Shown: positions 12,818 through 25,009, counted from the first letter of the stretch. The stretch: 64,000 bases of DNA from Callorhinus ursinus (GCF_003265705.1 NW_020312902.1:11730469-11794468); one strand, 5' to 3'. Notes: generated by a model not told the origin, from the sequence alone. Made by a program: numbers and translations.

Positions 12818-13768
12818 GTACAGGTCTGTGATTCAACAGTCTTACACAATTCACAGCGCTCACCATAGCACACACCCTCCCCAATGTCTATCACCCAGCC
12901 TCCCCTTCCCTCCCACCCCCCACCACTCCAGCAACCCTCAGTTTGTTTCCTGAGATTAAGAATTCCTCATATCAGGGAGGTCATATGATACATGTCTTTC
13001 TCTGATTGACTTATTTCACTCAGCATAACACCCTCCAGTTCCATCCATGTCGTTGCAAATGGCAAGATCTCATTCCTTTGGTTGGCTGCATAATATTCCA
13101 TTGTGTATATATACCACTTCTTCTTTATCCATTCATCTGTCGATGGACATCTTGGCTCTTTCCACAGTTTGGCTATTGTGGACATTGCTGCTATAAACAT
13201 TGGGGTGCATGTACCACTTTGGATCCCTATATTTGTATCTTTGTGGTAAATACCCAATAGTGCAATTGCTGGCTCGTATGGTAGCTCTATTTTCAACTGT
13301 TTGAGGAACCTCCATACTGTTTTCCAGAGTGGCTGCACCAGCTTGCATTCTCACCAACAGTGTAGGAGGGTTCCCCTTTCTCCACATCCCCGCCAATATC
13401 TGTCGTTTCCTGACTTGTTCATTTTAGCCATTCTGAACGCGTGTGAGGTGGTATCTCATTGAAGTTTTGATTTGGATTTCCCTGATGCCGAGTGATGTTG
13501 AGCACTTTGTCATGTGTCTGTTGGCCATTTGGATGTCTTCTTTGGAAAAATGTCTGTTCATGTCTTCTGCCCATTTCTTGATTGGATTATTTGTTCTTTG
13601 GGTGTTGAGTTTGATGAGTTCTTTATAGATTTTGGATACTAGCCCTTTATCTGATAGGTCCTTTGCAAATATTTTCTCCCATTATGTCGGTTGTCTTTTG
13701 GTTTTGTGGACTGTTTCTTTTGCTGTGCAAAAGCTTTTTATCTTGATGAAATCCCAATAGTTCATTTT
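12818..13768. repeat. Right copy of 951-bp near-identical direct repeat
   Basis: It begins immediately after the gap at gtacaggtctgtgattc and repeats 11467-12417, then continues without break into the rest of ORF2. This is what unmerged overlapping contig ends would look like. Confidence 0.95.
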
Positions 13769-16700
13769 TGCCCTGGCTTCCCTTGCCTTTGGCGAGGTTT
13801 CTAGGAAGAAGTTGCTGTGGCTGAGGTCCAAGAGGTTGCTACCTGTGTTCTCCTTTAGGATTTTGATGGACTCCTGTCTTACATTTAGGTCTTTCAACCA
13901 TTTGGAGTCTATTTTTGTGTGTGGTGTAAGGAAATGGTCCAGTTTCATTCTTCTGCATGTGGCTGTCCAATTTTCCCAACACAATTTGTTGAAGAGACTG
14001 TCTTTTTTCCATTGGACATTCTTTCCTGCTTTGTCGAAGATTAGTTGACCATAGAGTTGAGGGTCCATTTCTGGACTCTCGATTCTGTTCCATTGATCGA
14101 TGTGTCTGTTTTTGTGCCAGTACCATACTGTCTTGATGATGACAGCTTTGTAATAGAGCTGGAAGTCCGGAATTGTGATGCCGCCAGCTTTGCTTTTCTT
14201 TTTCAACATTCCTCTGGCTATTCGGGGTCTCTTCTTTATTTTTAGGATTTTTAGGATTATTTGTTCTATTATTTGTTCTATTTCTTTGAAAAAAGTGGCT
14301 GGTATTTTGATGGGGATTGCATTGAATGTGTAGATTGCTCTAAGTAGCATTGACATCTTCACAATGTTTGTTCTCCCAATCCATGAGCATGGAATGTTTT
14401 TCCATTTCTTTGTGTCTTCTTCAATTTCTTTCATGAGTATTTTATAGTTTTCTGAGTACAGATCCTTTGCCTCTTTGGTTAAATTTATTCCTAGGTATCT
14501 TATGGTTTTGGGTGCAATTGTAAATGGGATCGACTCCTTGATTGTCTCTCTTCTGTCTTGTTGTTGGTGTATAGGAATGCCACTGATTTCTGTGCATTGA
14601 TTTTATATCCTGCTACTTGACTGAATTCCTGTATGAGTTCTAGCAGTTTTGGGGTGGAGTCTTTTGGGTTTTCCACATACAGTATCATATCATCTGCAAA
14701 GAGTGAGAGTTTGACTTCCTCTTTGCCAATTTGGATGCTTTGATTTCTTTTTGTTGTCTGATTGCTGTGGCTAGGACCTCTAATACTATGTTGAATAGCA
14801 GTGGTGAGAGTGGACATCCCTGCCATGTTCCTGACCTTAGGGGAAAAGCTCTCAGCTTTTCCACATTGAGAATGATATTCACTGTAGGTTTTTGAAAATG
14901 GCTTTTATGATATTGAGGTATGTACCCTCTATCCCTATACTCTGAAGAGTTTTGATCAAGAAAGGATGCTGTACTTTGTCAAATGCTTTTTCTGCATCCT
15001 TTGAGATGATCATATGATTCTTCTTCTTTCTTTTGTTAATGTATTGTATCACGTTGATTGATTTGCGGATGTTGAACCAGCCTTCCAGCCCAGAGATAAA
15101 TCCCACTTGATCGTGGTGAATAATCCTTTTAATGTACTGTTGGATCCTATTGGCTAGTATTTTGGTGAGAATTTTTGCATCCATGTTCATCAAGGATATT
15201 GGTCTGTAATTCTCCTTTTTGAAGGGGTCTTTGTCTGGTTTTGGGATCAAGGTAAGGCTGTCCTCATAAAATGAGTTTGGAAGTTTTCCTTCCATTTCTC
15301 TTTTTTGGAACAGTTTCAGGAGAATAGGTATTAATTCTTCTTTAAATGTCTGATAGAATTCCCCTGGGAAGCCATCTGGCCCTGGGCTTTTGTCTATTGG
15401 GAGATTTTTGATGACTGCTTCAATTTCCTTAGTGGTTATAGGTCTGTTCAGGTTTTCTATTTCTTCCTGGTTCAATTTTGGTAGTTGATACATCTCTAGG
15501 AATGCACCCATTTCTTCCAGGTGATCTAATTTGCTGGCATAGTGTTGCTCATAATATGTTCTTATAATTGTTTGTATTTCTTTGGTGTTGGTTGTGATCT
15601 ATCCTCTTTCATTCATGATTTTGTTGATTTGGGTCCTTTCTCTTTTCTTTTTGATCAGTCTGGCCAGGGGTTTATCAATCTAGTTAATTCTTTCAAAGAA
15701 CCAGCTCCTAGTTTCTTTGATCTCTTCTGTTCTTTGGTTTCTATTTCATTGATTTCTGCTCTGATCTTTAGGATTTCTCTTCTCCTGCTGGGTTTAGGCT
15801 TTATTTGCTGTTCTTTCTCCAGCTCCGTTAGGTGTGGGTTAGGTTGTGTATTTGAGACCTTTCTTGTTTCTTGAGAAAGGCTTGTATTTCTATATACTTT
15901 CCTCTCAGGACGGCCTTTGCTGTATCCCAAAGATTTTGAACAGTTATGTGTTCATTTTCATTGGTTTCCATGAACTTTTTTTAATTCTTCTTTAATTTCC
16001 TGGTTGACCCATTCATTCCTTAGTAGGATGCTCTTTAGCCTCCATGTATTTGAGTTCTTTCTGACTTTCCTCTGGTGATTGAGTTCTAGTTTCAAAGCAT
16101 TGTGGTCTAAAAAAATGCAGGGAATAATTCCAGTCTTTTGGTACCAGTTGAGACCTGATTTATGACCTAGGATGTGATCAATTCTGGAGAATGTTCCATG
16201 GGCACTAGAGAAGAATGTGTATTCCGTTGCTTTGGGATGGAATGTTCTGAATATGTCTGTGAAGTCCATTTGGTCCAGTGTGTCATTTAAAGTCTTTATT
16301 TCCTTGTTGATCTTTTGCTTAGATGATCTGTCCATTTCAGTCAGGGTGGTGTTAAAGTCCCCCACTATTATTGTATTGTTGTCAGTGTGTTTCTTCGCTT
16401 CTGTTATCAATTGCCTTATATAATTGGCTGTTCCCATGTTAGGGGCATAGATATTTACAATTGTTAGATCTTCTTGTTGGATAGACCCTTTAAGTAGGAT
16501 ATAGTGTCCTTCCTCATCTCTTATTACAATCTTTGTTTTAAAATCTAATTTGTCCGATATAAGGATTGCCACCCCAGCTTTCTTTTGGTGTCCATTAGCA
16601 TGCTAAATGGTTTTCCACCCCCTCACTTTCAATGTGGGGGTGTCTTTTTGTCTAAAATGAGTCTCTTGCAAACAGCAAATGGATGGGTCTTGTTTTTTAA

Positions 16701-17057
16701 TCCAATCTCATAGTCTGTGTCTTTTGATTGGGGCATATAGCCCATTTACATTCAGGGTAACTTTTGAAAGCTATGAATTAAGTGCCATTGTATTGCCGTA
16801 CGGTGACTGTTACTGTATTTTGTCTCTGTTCCTTTCTGATCTGTGCTGCTTTTAGGCTCTCTCTTTGCTTAGAGGACCCCTTTCAATATTTCTTGGAGGG
16901 CTGGTTTCGTGTTTGCACATTCTTTTAGTTTTTGCTTTTCCTGGAAGCTTTTTATCTCTCCTTCAATTTTCAATGAGAGCGTAGCTGGATATAGTATTCT
17001 TGGCTGCATATTTTTCTCGTTCAGTGCTCTGAAGATATCATGTCAGTCCTTTCTGGC

Positions 17058-17689
17058 CTACCAGTTCTCTGTGGATAGGTCTGTTGCCAATCTAATGTTT
17101 CTACCATTGTAAGTTACATATCTCTTCTCCCGAGCTGCTTTCAGGATTTTCTCTTTGTCTCTGAGACTCATAAGTTTTACTATTAGATGTCGGGGTGTTG
17201 ACCTATTTTTATTGATTTTGAGAGGGGTTCTCTGTGCCTCCTGGATTTTGATGCCTGTTTCCTTCCCCACATTAGGGAAGTTCTCTGCTATAATTTGCTC
17301 CAATATACCTTCTGCCCCTCTCTCTCTTTCTTCTTCTTCTGGTATCCCAATTATTCTAATGTTGTTTCATCTTATCGTATCGCTTATCTCTCGAATTCTG
17401 CCCTCGTGATCCTGTAGTCGTTTCTCTCTCTTTTTCTCAGCCTCTTTATTTTCCATCATTTGGTCTTCTATATCCCTGATTCTCTCTTCTGCCTCATTTA
17501 TCCTAGCAGTACCCCCATGTTTGATTGTACCTCATTAATAGCCCTTTTGATTTCGACCAGGTTAGATTTTAGTTCTTTTATTTCTCCAGAAAGGGTTTCT
17601 CTAATAACTTCCATGCTTTTTTCAAGCCCAGCTAGTATCTTTAAAGTTATGATTCTGAACTCTAAGTCCGACATCATACTAATGTCCAT
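17058..17689 (-). pseudogene. L1 ORF1 remnant (RNA-binding chaperone)
   Basis: Two reverse-strand pieces remain. 17689-17498 is charged, with coiled-coil-like heptads (SGEIKELKSNLVEIKRAINE). 17303-17058 carries the conserved C-terminal signature TPRHLIVKL, EKILKAAREK and NIRLATDLS, typical of L1 ORF1 protein. The 17303-17058 piece is in a different frame from the first, so the gene is broken. Confidence 0.85.
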
Positions 17690-17749
17690 ATTTAGTAGGT
17701 CCCTGGCTGACGGTACTATCTCTTGTTCTTTTTGCTGAGGTGATTTTTT

Positions 17750-18700
17750 TCACCTTGTCATTTTGTCCAGGGGAGAATAGATGAATGAGAGACAAAATGC
17801 GAACAGGTTATCAACGTCCCCAGCAAATATACTCTATACAAATCAGAAAAGACCTGAAACCAGAGGAAAAGAAAGGGAAAGAAAGAAAAAAGAAAGAGAA
17901 AAGAAAGAAAGAAAAAAAAGGAAAAGATAAAAACAAAAACACAACAATACAAAAAAAAGCCGAATATGATCAAATATGATCAGGCTAATACATAAATCAG
18001 TCTCTCCCGTCTCCCCAGTCTCCGGCCGCACTGCGTGCTCTCCCGGCCTGTGACCGAGCATTTCAATCTCTGGCACCCGACCCCGTGTGGAGTCTCCAAA
18101 CCCAGCAGATCCCTGTGGTGCGCTCCCGCGCCGCTCCTCCCCGGGGAGGAAGGGGAGTCTCCCCAGCTCTGCCGCTTGTTGGGTCCCTGCTGGAGGAGCA
18201 GTGGCCCGACTGGGCCGCGGATCACAGTTTATGGCAACCCCGAGCTGAGAGCCCGCGCCTCGGCTCCGTCTCTGCAGCCGGCTTCCCTGCTCCAATACCT
18301 GGGAGCTCTGCTGCACTCAGGCACCCCCGGTCTTTCTGTGACCCCGATGGTCCTGAGACCTCACTGTCCTGCGAGGGTTCCACCCCCCCGCTTAGCCACT
18401 GGAGCGATGTCACTCAGAGGAGCCAACTTCTAAATGTTCCGATTTTGTGCCCCACGGCTCTATCACTTGCCAGAAGCGGCAAACGGAAGCCCCCTCCCCC
18501 GCCATCTATCCTCCCAAATATGGGCTCGGATTCACTTCTCCGCATGTCCTACCTTCTAGTAAGTGGTCGCTTCTCTGTTCAGAGAGTTGTTGCTACTCTC
18601 TTCTTCGGTCTCCTGTTGAGATCGTAGGTGTTCAGAATGTTTTGATCCCTATTCACCTGAATTCCTGAGACCAGACGAAATCCAGGTCTCCTACTCCTCC
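17750..18700 (-). promoter_or_regulatory. L1 5' UTR, CpG-rich
   Basis: This is the most GC- and CpG-rich stretch of the window (especially 18000-18560), next to ORF1 and ending at the right target-site duplication. L1 5' UTRs carry an internal RNA polymerase II promoter, and in some species also an antisense promoter. Here the L1 sense promoter would fire away from SORCS1, while an antisense promoter would fire towards exon 2. Activity is inferred by family only. Confidence 0.6.
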
Positions 18701-18717
18701 GGCAAGTGATGTTTTGT
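18701..18717. repeat. Target-site duplication of the full-length L1, right copy
   Basis: ggcaagtgatgttttgt follows the L1 5' end directly and pairs with 11136-11152, one mismatch. Confidence 0.8.
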
Positions 18718-19113
18718 ATTAGGATTAAATTATTATGTCCTTATGGCCTCTTTCATGTCCCTAATTTCTAGTCTTTTGCTTGGCAAAAAAATTTATGATC
18801 TCAGAACTCTTCCTGTAGTAATCATGGCCTCCTAAATGTCAGAAGGCTAGCCATAAAAGACAACATTTAGAAAGTTATCTTGGACCAAAATCAAGAGATT
18901 TCATAGAAGAACGCAATGCCACAATGTCATTATATTGAGGGAGAACATTTGATCTAAGTTTATAATTTTCACAGACATGTATTGAACTTAGTCTTTTCAG
19001 GGGCCATAGCTGGAGTTCAGCTTTGCAGATGTCAATTTCTAACTGGTACATGCCACAGAGGGTTCCAGAAACCTGATGGTAATGAAGTGTACATGAGCAC
19101 AAGCATGTTGACA

Positions 19114-19150
19114 CGTGTGTGTGTGTGTGTGTGTGTGTTGTGTGTGTGTT
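19114..19150. repeat. (GT)n microsatellite
   Basis: A GT run with one TG-TTG interruption near 19139, located between two L1 copies. Confidence 0.95.
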
Positions 19151-19253
19151 GGTTGGGAACATTTAATATGAAGGTTCTAAAATAATAGAACAACATAAAG
19201 AACAAAAGGAAGATATATATTCAGATATATGGACTTTAAAAACTGCCCTGTTT

Positions 19254-20135
19254 TAAACCCTCTTACACTGTTGGTGGGAATGCAAGCTGGTGCAACCACT
19301 CTGGAAAACAGTATGGAGGTTCCTCAAACAGTTGAAAATAGAGCTACCATACAATCCAGCAATTGTACTACTGGGAATTTACCACAAAGATACAAATGTA
19401 GGGATCCGAAGGGGTACGTGCACCCCGTTGTTTATGGCAGCAATGTCCACAATAGCCAAACTGTGGAAAGAGCCAAGATGTCCATCGACAGATGAATGGA
19501 TAAAGAAGTGGTATATATACACAATGGAATATTATGCAGCCATCCAAAGGAATGAGATCTTGCCATTTGCAATGACATGGATGGAACTGGAGGGTGTTAT
19601 GCTGAGTGAAATAAGTCAATCAGAGAAAGACATGTATCATATGACCTCACTGATATGAGGAATTCTTAATCTCAGGAAACAAACTGAGGGTTGCTGGAGT
19701 GGTGAGGGGTGGGAGGGATGGGGTGGCTGGGTGATAGACATTGGGGAGGGTATGTGCTATGGTGAGCGCTGTGAATTGTGCAAGACTGTTGAATCACAGA
19801 TCTGTATTTCTGAAACAAATAATGCAACATATGTTAAGAAAAAAGAAAAAGAAGAAGATAGCAGGAGGGGAAGAATGAAGGGGAGTAAGTCAGAGGGGGA
19901 GACGAACCATGAGAGACGATGGACTCTGAAAAACAAACTGAGGGCTCTAGAGGGGAGCGGGGTGGGGGGTTGGGTTAGCCTGGTGATGGGTATTAAAGAG
20001 GGTATGTATCGAATGGAGCACTGGGTGTTATACGCAAACAATGAATCATGGAACACTACATCAAAAACTAATGATGTAATGTATGGTGATTAATATAACA
20101 TAATAAAAATTATTAAAAAAAAGAAAAAAAAAGAA
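19254..20135 (+). mobile_element. LINE-1 3' fragment, sense orientation
   Basis: The fragment begins within the ORF2 end (aaccctcttacactgttggt) and contains the last 122 codons (19290-19658, ending MYHMTSLI), the 3' UTR and an A-rich tail at 20108-20135. It is a severely 5'-truncated insertion in the same orientation as SORCS1 and the inverse of the L1 at 11153. I found no convincing target-site duplication. The 3' UTR contains an A-rich tail with ataataaaaattatt that could act as a weak polyadenylation region in sense. Confidence 0.92.
19290..19658 (+). pseudogene. L1 ORF2 C-terminal remnant
   Basis: An open 122-codon fragment that starts [20 protein letters not shown] and ends at the normal ORF2 stop. 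It has none of the catalytic domains. The frame is open only because the fragment is short. Confidence 0.85.
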
Positions 20136-20799
20136 AATTAGTGGGGATGGGGAGAGTTCCAAAGTGCTTGTGACTGCCTACAGAGTTTATGGTTTTGTTT
20201 AAAATGAAACGTTTCTAATATTAAGGTATATGAAATGATTTGTTGCTAAATAAATATTTGTTGAATGATAAAATCAGTGGTAGAGTCCTAGAGATCTGTG
20301 TTGCATTTCATTTAGTAGCATTTGAGCTTATACAAATCTCATCGCTAAGTCTGGAGTTCTTCATCTGTAAAAACTACCACTTTCTCGAACTTTTTGTTAT
20401 AAAGTTTAAAAGAGAAAAAGCATGCAATCCATTTAGCATGGTTCCTAGCCCAGAGGAGAGGGTTGCTCTGGTTGTTCTGGGGGTTAATACCACTGCTGCC
20501 ATCTTTGGAGAGATTCTGGGAAGGGAGAGAGAGGTCAGCCTGAGCCTCAGGAAAAACTCCATAAAAGAAAGCCCAGGATGTGTTTGGATGGGGTGGCAGG
20601 CAAGGGAAGGGCAGTTCAAACCAGAGGAACCGTCTGAATGAACATAGGGTGTCAGCCAGGAATGAGCGTGCTGTTTAGAAATTGCAGAAGCCCTGATGAT
20701 ACAGACTTACCAACATGACAGAGGTTTGTTGGCGCAGGGGTGGGAAGGGGACAGGTTTCAATGCGTAGAGTAAAGACCTGTCAGATGTTAAAGTGATAG

Positions 20800-20935
20800 T
20801 CTGATTCTTAACATCCTTTTTGAATTGTAAAGTTCTAATAATCTTCATTACATAGACGAAAAGTCTGAAGCCTAGCTCGCTCAGTAAGTGACTTTCTCTG
20901 AGTCACACAGCTTAGTGCAGATAGACCTAGGACCT
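20800..20935 (-). repeat. MIR SINE relic
   Basis: The order ttcattacatagacgaaaag, cctagctcgctcagtaagtg, gagtcacacagctta follows the MIR consensus in reverse. Assigned from memory. Confidence 0.55.
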
Positions 20936-21364
20936 AGAACGTCACCCCCAGCAGAAGGGCGCACTTGCAGAGCAATGTGGCCGCAGGCTGGCCAGCCCCG
21001 TGTGCTAGGCCCCTGCACGCCTCCCACATCCTCCCCATAGCCTGAGTTATTTTCCAGGTCTGCCCCCTGACCACTGCCCCACACCATTATCTATTACTTA
21101 TGCAAGGAGAATATTTTTCATGGTGTCATAAAAAAATTACTTAAAAAAAACAAGTCTTTAACCCAAACCACACATTGAACATGAAGAAAGCTACTGGGTC
21201 AGGTAGAAGTATCTGGAGTACTTCACAGTCGGTTCCATGAGACGCAGTGGGCAGTACTGGTAATAAAGAGAGATCACTCAGTAGCAGCCCCAGCTCCTGT
21301 TCCTGGAGCACAGACTAGCCTGGCACCGGACTCTTTGCCCTTCATGACTGAGCTCTTCCCTCGT

Positions 21365-21460
21365 CACGGCCGCTGTTTTACAGATCGGCATTGAGAGAGG
21401 TGCAGCCACTGCTTAGGTTTACCAAGCTAGCAGGCCTTGAAACTGCGTTTAAAGCCCTGT
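21365..21460 (-). repeat. MIR SINE fragment
   Basis: ctgttttacagatcggcatt, gagaggtgcagccactgc and gcaggccttgaaactgcg follow the reverse MIR core. It is short and diverged. Confidence 0.45.
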
Positions 21461-22349
21461 CCCTCTGCTCAAAGCCTGGCCCCTGAAAGGTGGCCTTTCT
21501 CTAGATCACAGATTTTGCAGGGGTGGGAACTGTGTGACACTAAGCAGCGACTGTTGCTAAGAGTGAGGATGCCTGTGAAGAGCCCCCAGAGCCCTAATTA
21601 CCTATGGCAAGGAAAACATCTGTGTGGGGAAAGTAATGAAATTAATTCTAAAGTCTAGCAGTTGCATGCATTAATTGACGTTAATTAATGCCAAATTACA
21701 AGATACTTCCTATGGAATCACATCATACACTCACTAGAATTGAATATGGAAAGAGTTCATCATACTTAATGTTATTACAGCAAGCCCCAAGGGGAATAAG
21801 AGTGATTGGTCCCTCATTATGAAGTGCAGCCAATTTCTTTCTGTTTCCATTAGAAGGAGAAAGAGAACAAACCAGGAACACTTTACCAGGGGCAGGCAGC
21901 TCAAACCTGTTCATTTCCCCTTCAGCTTGCAAATTTCACTTTGAGCCACTCTAAGCAAGAAATGGTTTTAAGACCTCTTCCTGGGGCATTCCTTGTGTCA
22001 CCCAGCTGAAGCTTCTGTATTTCTTAGCCAGAGGACAGGCTCATGGCACGTATTGCTCATAGTGCTCCACCTCAATATGTGTCATGTAGAGGAAGATCGA
22101 AAAGCAGAGGAATTAGAGATGGTTCTCTAAGTCTTGAGAGACAGATCTCACAAGCCTACCGTGGACCACAACCCCTCCACCCCCTGGGTTAAGAGATACT
22201 GACCAGGGGATTTGCACACAGAGTTGTCTCCCTCTCTCACATCACTGCCTGTATGCTACTGTTGACATCTCCTATATATCTTTTATTCATTTTTCCAGTG
22301 CAAACATACATATGTAGGTATCTATATATACAACTTGCCCAGAATCTGG

Positions 22350-22520
22350 TTGATACGCACATATTTTGGTAACCTAAAAAACTTTTATTTTAGAATAATT
22401 TTAGGTAAGCAGAAAAGTTACCAAGACAGTAGTACAGCTTTTGCCTAGCTTCTCCTAATGTTAACATCTGGAACAACCAAAGTCTGTTTTTCAAAACTAA
22501 GAAATTAACATTGATACAAT
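22350..22520 (-). repeat. Ancient L1 (L1M type) 3' UTR
   Basis: tattttagaataattttagg, agttaccaagacagtagtac, ttctcctaatgttaacatct and aaactaagaaattaacattg match the antisense form of the old L1M 3' UTR that I recall. Sequence may extend to about 22640. Confidence 0.6.
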
Positions 22521-22959
22521 ATTATTAATCACTAAACTATTTTTATTATATGAAAAGTATTAAGCACTTCTGTACATACTTGTATACTCTTTAGAAGCAC
22601 GGTTTTAATCACAAACCATACATGTTCTGAAGTTTTCAAAAATTATTCCCCCATTTTTGGCTATTCTTTTCTCTTTCTATTATAAACAACACTGATAAAT
22701 ATTGAAATAGCTAAATCTTTGCATAGATCACTAATTATTTCCTTGGGTAGAATTCTCAGAAATGAACGTGAGGTTAAAAGATCTCATTTTCAAGGGTCTT
22801 GATTCATATTGCCAAATTACCTCAAAAAAATATAAATTTACTGGTCTTTTTTTTTTTTTGTATCTAGGTGTATGCATTGATACTTAGCTCAAAGCCAAAA
22901 TATACTTAACAAAAATTGGCCCCCAGTTCATCGGCATTTTTCACACAGCATAGAGTAGT

Positions 22960-23160
22960 AGAAATAAAAGCCTTGGAGCCAACCAAGTTTGAAACCCATA
23001 ATGCCATTTCTATAAATCGTGATCTATTTGAGCTTCATTCTCTTTATCTAAAAAATCAGTTGATATATTATACTTTGTCATACTGTGAAGATTAAATGTA
23101 TGAAATAAAGGTGAACGTGCTTCAGAGTACCTGGTACATAGATGGTCAACAAACGTTAGT
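22960..23160 (+). repeat. MIR SINE relic
   Basis: agccttggagccaaccaagt, ttgagcttcattctctttat, gtgaagattaaatgtatg and agtacctggtacatagatgg follow the forward MIR order. Confidence 0.6.
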
Positions 23161-24184
23161 TTCCCTGTTCTTTTATTTTCTTCCCAAATCCCTTAGATTC
23201 ACAATTTCCAAATAGTTGAGTTATAAATATGAAAATTGTATCTTTATATTTTCCATCTTGTGCTTGTTCAGGAACCTTTGAAAAGGAGGTTAAAGTCTTA
23301 AGAAAGAAACTCTTAGACTCCATTACACATAAAACAAGCACTGTGTATTTATCAAGAAGTCCTCATTAGGTGGCAGTCCCAAGAAATTTTGATTGGAAGT
23401 TGTATTTGTAATTTGAAGACCAAGACCTCTTAATCAAGAACTTTTGATTCAGTTTGGTTAATCGTTGTTTTTATTCATTATCTCACATAAGAAGCACAGA
23501 GAGCAACTCTGGGCTCAGTACAATCAGTAACTCAGTGTCATCTGGAAATAGGTCCTTTCCATCTCTTTACATACTCATTATGTAAGTTTAACTGTAAGAC
23601 TGGCTCCTCTGTGTAAAAAGAAGGCTAACGCAGTCCCAAGCCTCCCACTGGACACAGTGTTCTAGAGGGGCAGAAGAGGGTCTTCTGCTGTAGCTCCTCG
23701 TCCCCCCCCTGCAGCCCCTTCTCATTTACTATGACAGGATTTTAATGCCCTTTCCTGAACCAACCAGTGGCAAGGGGAGTAGGAAGACCTTGAATGGGCA
23801 TAGACCCAAAAGGATTAATCCTTGCGTATGAGCACTTATCAGTCACACAGGAGGGAGGACAAGCCTACAGATCCAGTATTGGCTTTTCTATTAAAGAGGC
23901 CGGGAAGAATGGGTATTGGCAGGTCACTGAGGGAACATAACTGATAGAGAAACATAACTGGAGTGCTCAAATTCAGTTTAACTACCCTTTTAAAGGACCT
24001 CCTGTGTGCCCCCAAACTGATCTTATCACTGTGAAAGGTAGCAAAAGAGAAAATAGGAATATTACCATTATTGATAACAACTGAGATCTGTATACATTTG
24101 AGTTTAGAAAAACATGCAGCATATACATTAATTAGAGCCAAACTGCAAGAGCAGTGATGTTGGCATCCCCATTTAATGGATGTG

Positions 24185-24295
24185 GGTAGCAAGACTCAGG
24201 AGGATGAAATGATTTCTTTTGAGCTATGCAGCTAGTAAGTGATCAAGCCCAGGTCTCATAGCTTGCCAGTGTCCATTGTTTCTGTGCCCCCAGGC
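24185..24295 (-). repeat. MIR SINE fragment
   Basis: tgagctatgcagctagtaag and atcaagcccaggtctcatag match the reverse MIR core (cacacagctagtaagtgg... type). Confidence 0.5.
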
Positions 24296-24961
24296 TACCT
24301 TTAGGAAAACAGAAGTTGATTAAAAATTGTAGAAGGGTCTGGTGGAGTGTGAAATTGTGAGGTAAAGATTTTGTGTGCTGTAGTGGTGGGGAAGGACTGA
24401 GTCACAGAAATTGTCTTCAAGGAGAAAGATCTTGAGTTATGCCTGAAAATAAAACTATGATAACTAAAACTAAGAATGTTTGCAAAAGGAGATAATTAAG
24501 AGTGAGTAGTGGCTCTTCTTTAGTTTATCTCTGGAGATGATTTCACCAGGACTAGATGGCTTAAAGTACTTCAGAGCCATCCCATCCCCACAGATGGCAG
24601 TAGGATGAAGGATTTTGTAGATAATGGTCTCCTCCAGTCTCCTAAGAGCTTATCAGCAATTACATCAGTCATTGGTCAGATGGAGGAAACGTGCATGCCG
24701 CCCCCTAGTGGTCCTCCTTCTGGAATACAGGTTTACCCAAGTTCCTTAAGTAAAGATGATCCTGGAAATTTTCTTCAGGAAGTCATTAGCAAATCCTTGT
24801 ATCCAACTCAGTAGTGTTGCGTACCCCCATTTCATGTAAGTCTTCATCTCCTGATCTCTTTTTAATTTGAAAGAGTGGATTTCTGTATATATCCCTGATG
24901 TTCTAAAAGCAAACTCATCCTTTCATTCAGCATCAAAATAAAAAAGTAAACTTTTTCATTT

Positions 24962-24984
24962 TATATATATATATATATATATAT
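24962..24984. repeat. (TA)n microsatellite
   Basis: A pure AT dinucleotide run in intron 1. Confidence 0.95.
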
Positions 24985-25009
24985 CTCAAGAAGCACATTC
25001 CCGTGAGTA

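Larger units (their letters stand above)
11616..16572 (-). pseudogene. L1 ORF2 remnant (endonuclease, reverse transcriptase, Cys-rich end)
   Basis: In reverse-strand order the pieces are: endonuclease (16572-15958) with IIVGDFNTTL and FSRIDHILGHKSG; a linker (15930-15655); reverse transcriptase (15511-14879) with [14 protein letters not shown] and [17 protein letters not shown]; palm (14882-14500) with [14 protein letters not shown]; thumb and C-terminal region (14434-13682); and the C-terminal piece ending MYHMTSLI, present twice (13338-12967 and 11987-11616) because of the repeat across the gap. Frame changes between pieces show frameshifts. The true start is probably near 16790, but the first codons are not cleanly readable. 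Confidence 0.88.
11153..18700 (-). mobile_element. LINE-1, full-length antisense copy, interrupted by assembly gap
   Basis: Reading the reverse strand from 18700 to 11153, the element has a CpG-rich 5' UTR (about 18700-17750), a purine-rich stretch (17860-17950), ORF1 remains (17689-17058), ORF2 remains (about 16790-11616), then a 3' UTR and A-rich tail (the T-run at 11167-11174). A 17-bp target-site duplication brackets it. As drawn it is 7,548 bp, but 1,351 bp of that is a 400-N gap plus a 951-bp near-identical repeat, leaving about 6,197 bp, a normal L1 length. ORF fragments change frame several times, so it cannot move. It lies opposite to SORCS1 transcription, the orientation usually tolerated inside genes. 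Confidence 0.9.

Noticed and set aside
12331..12894. Open frames that run through the N gap
   Set aside because: They exist only because N is not read as a stop. The flanks are L1 ORF2 and L1 3' UTR.
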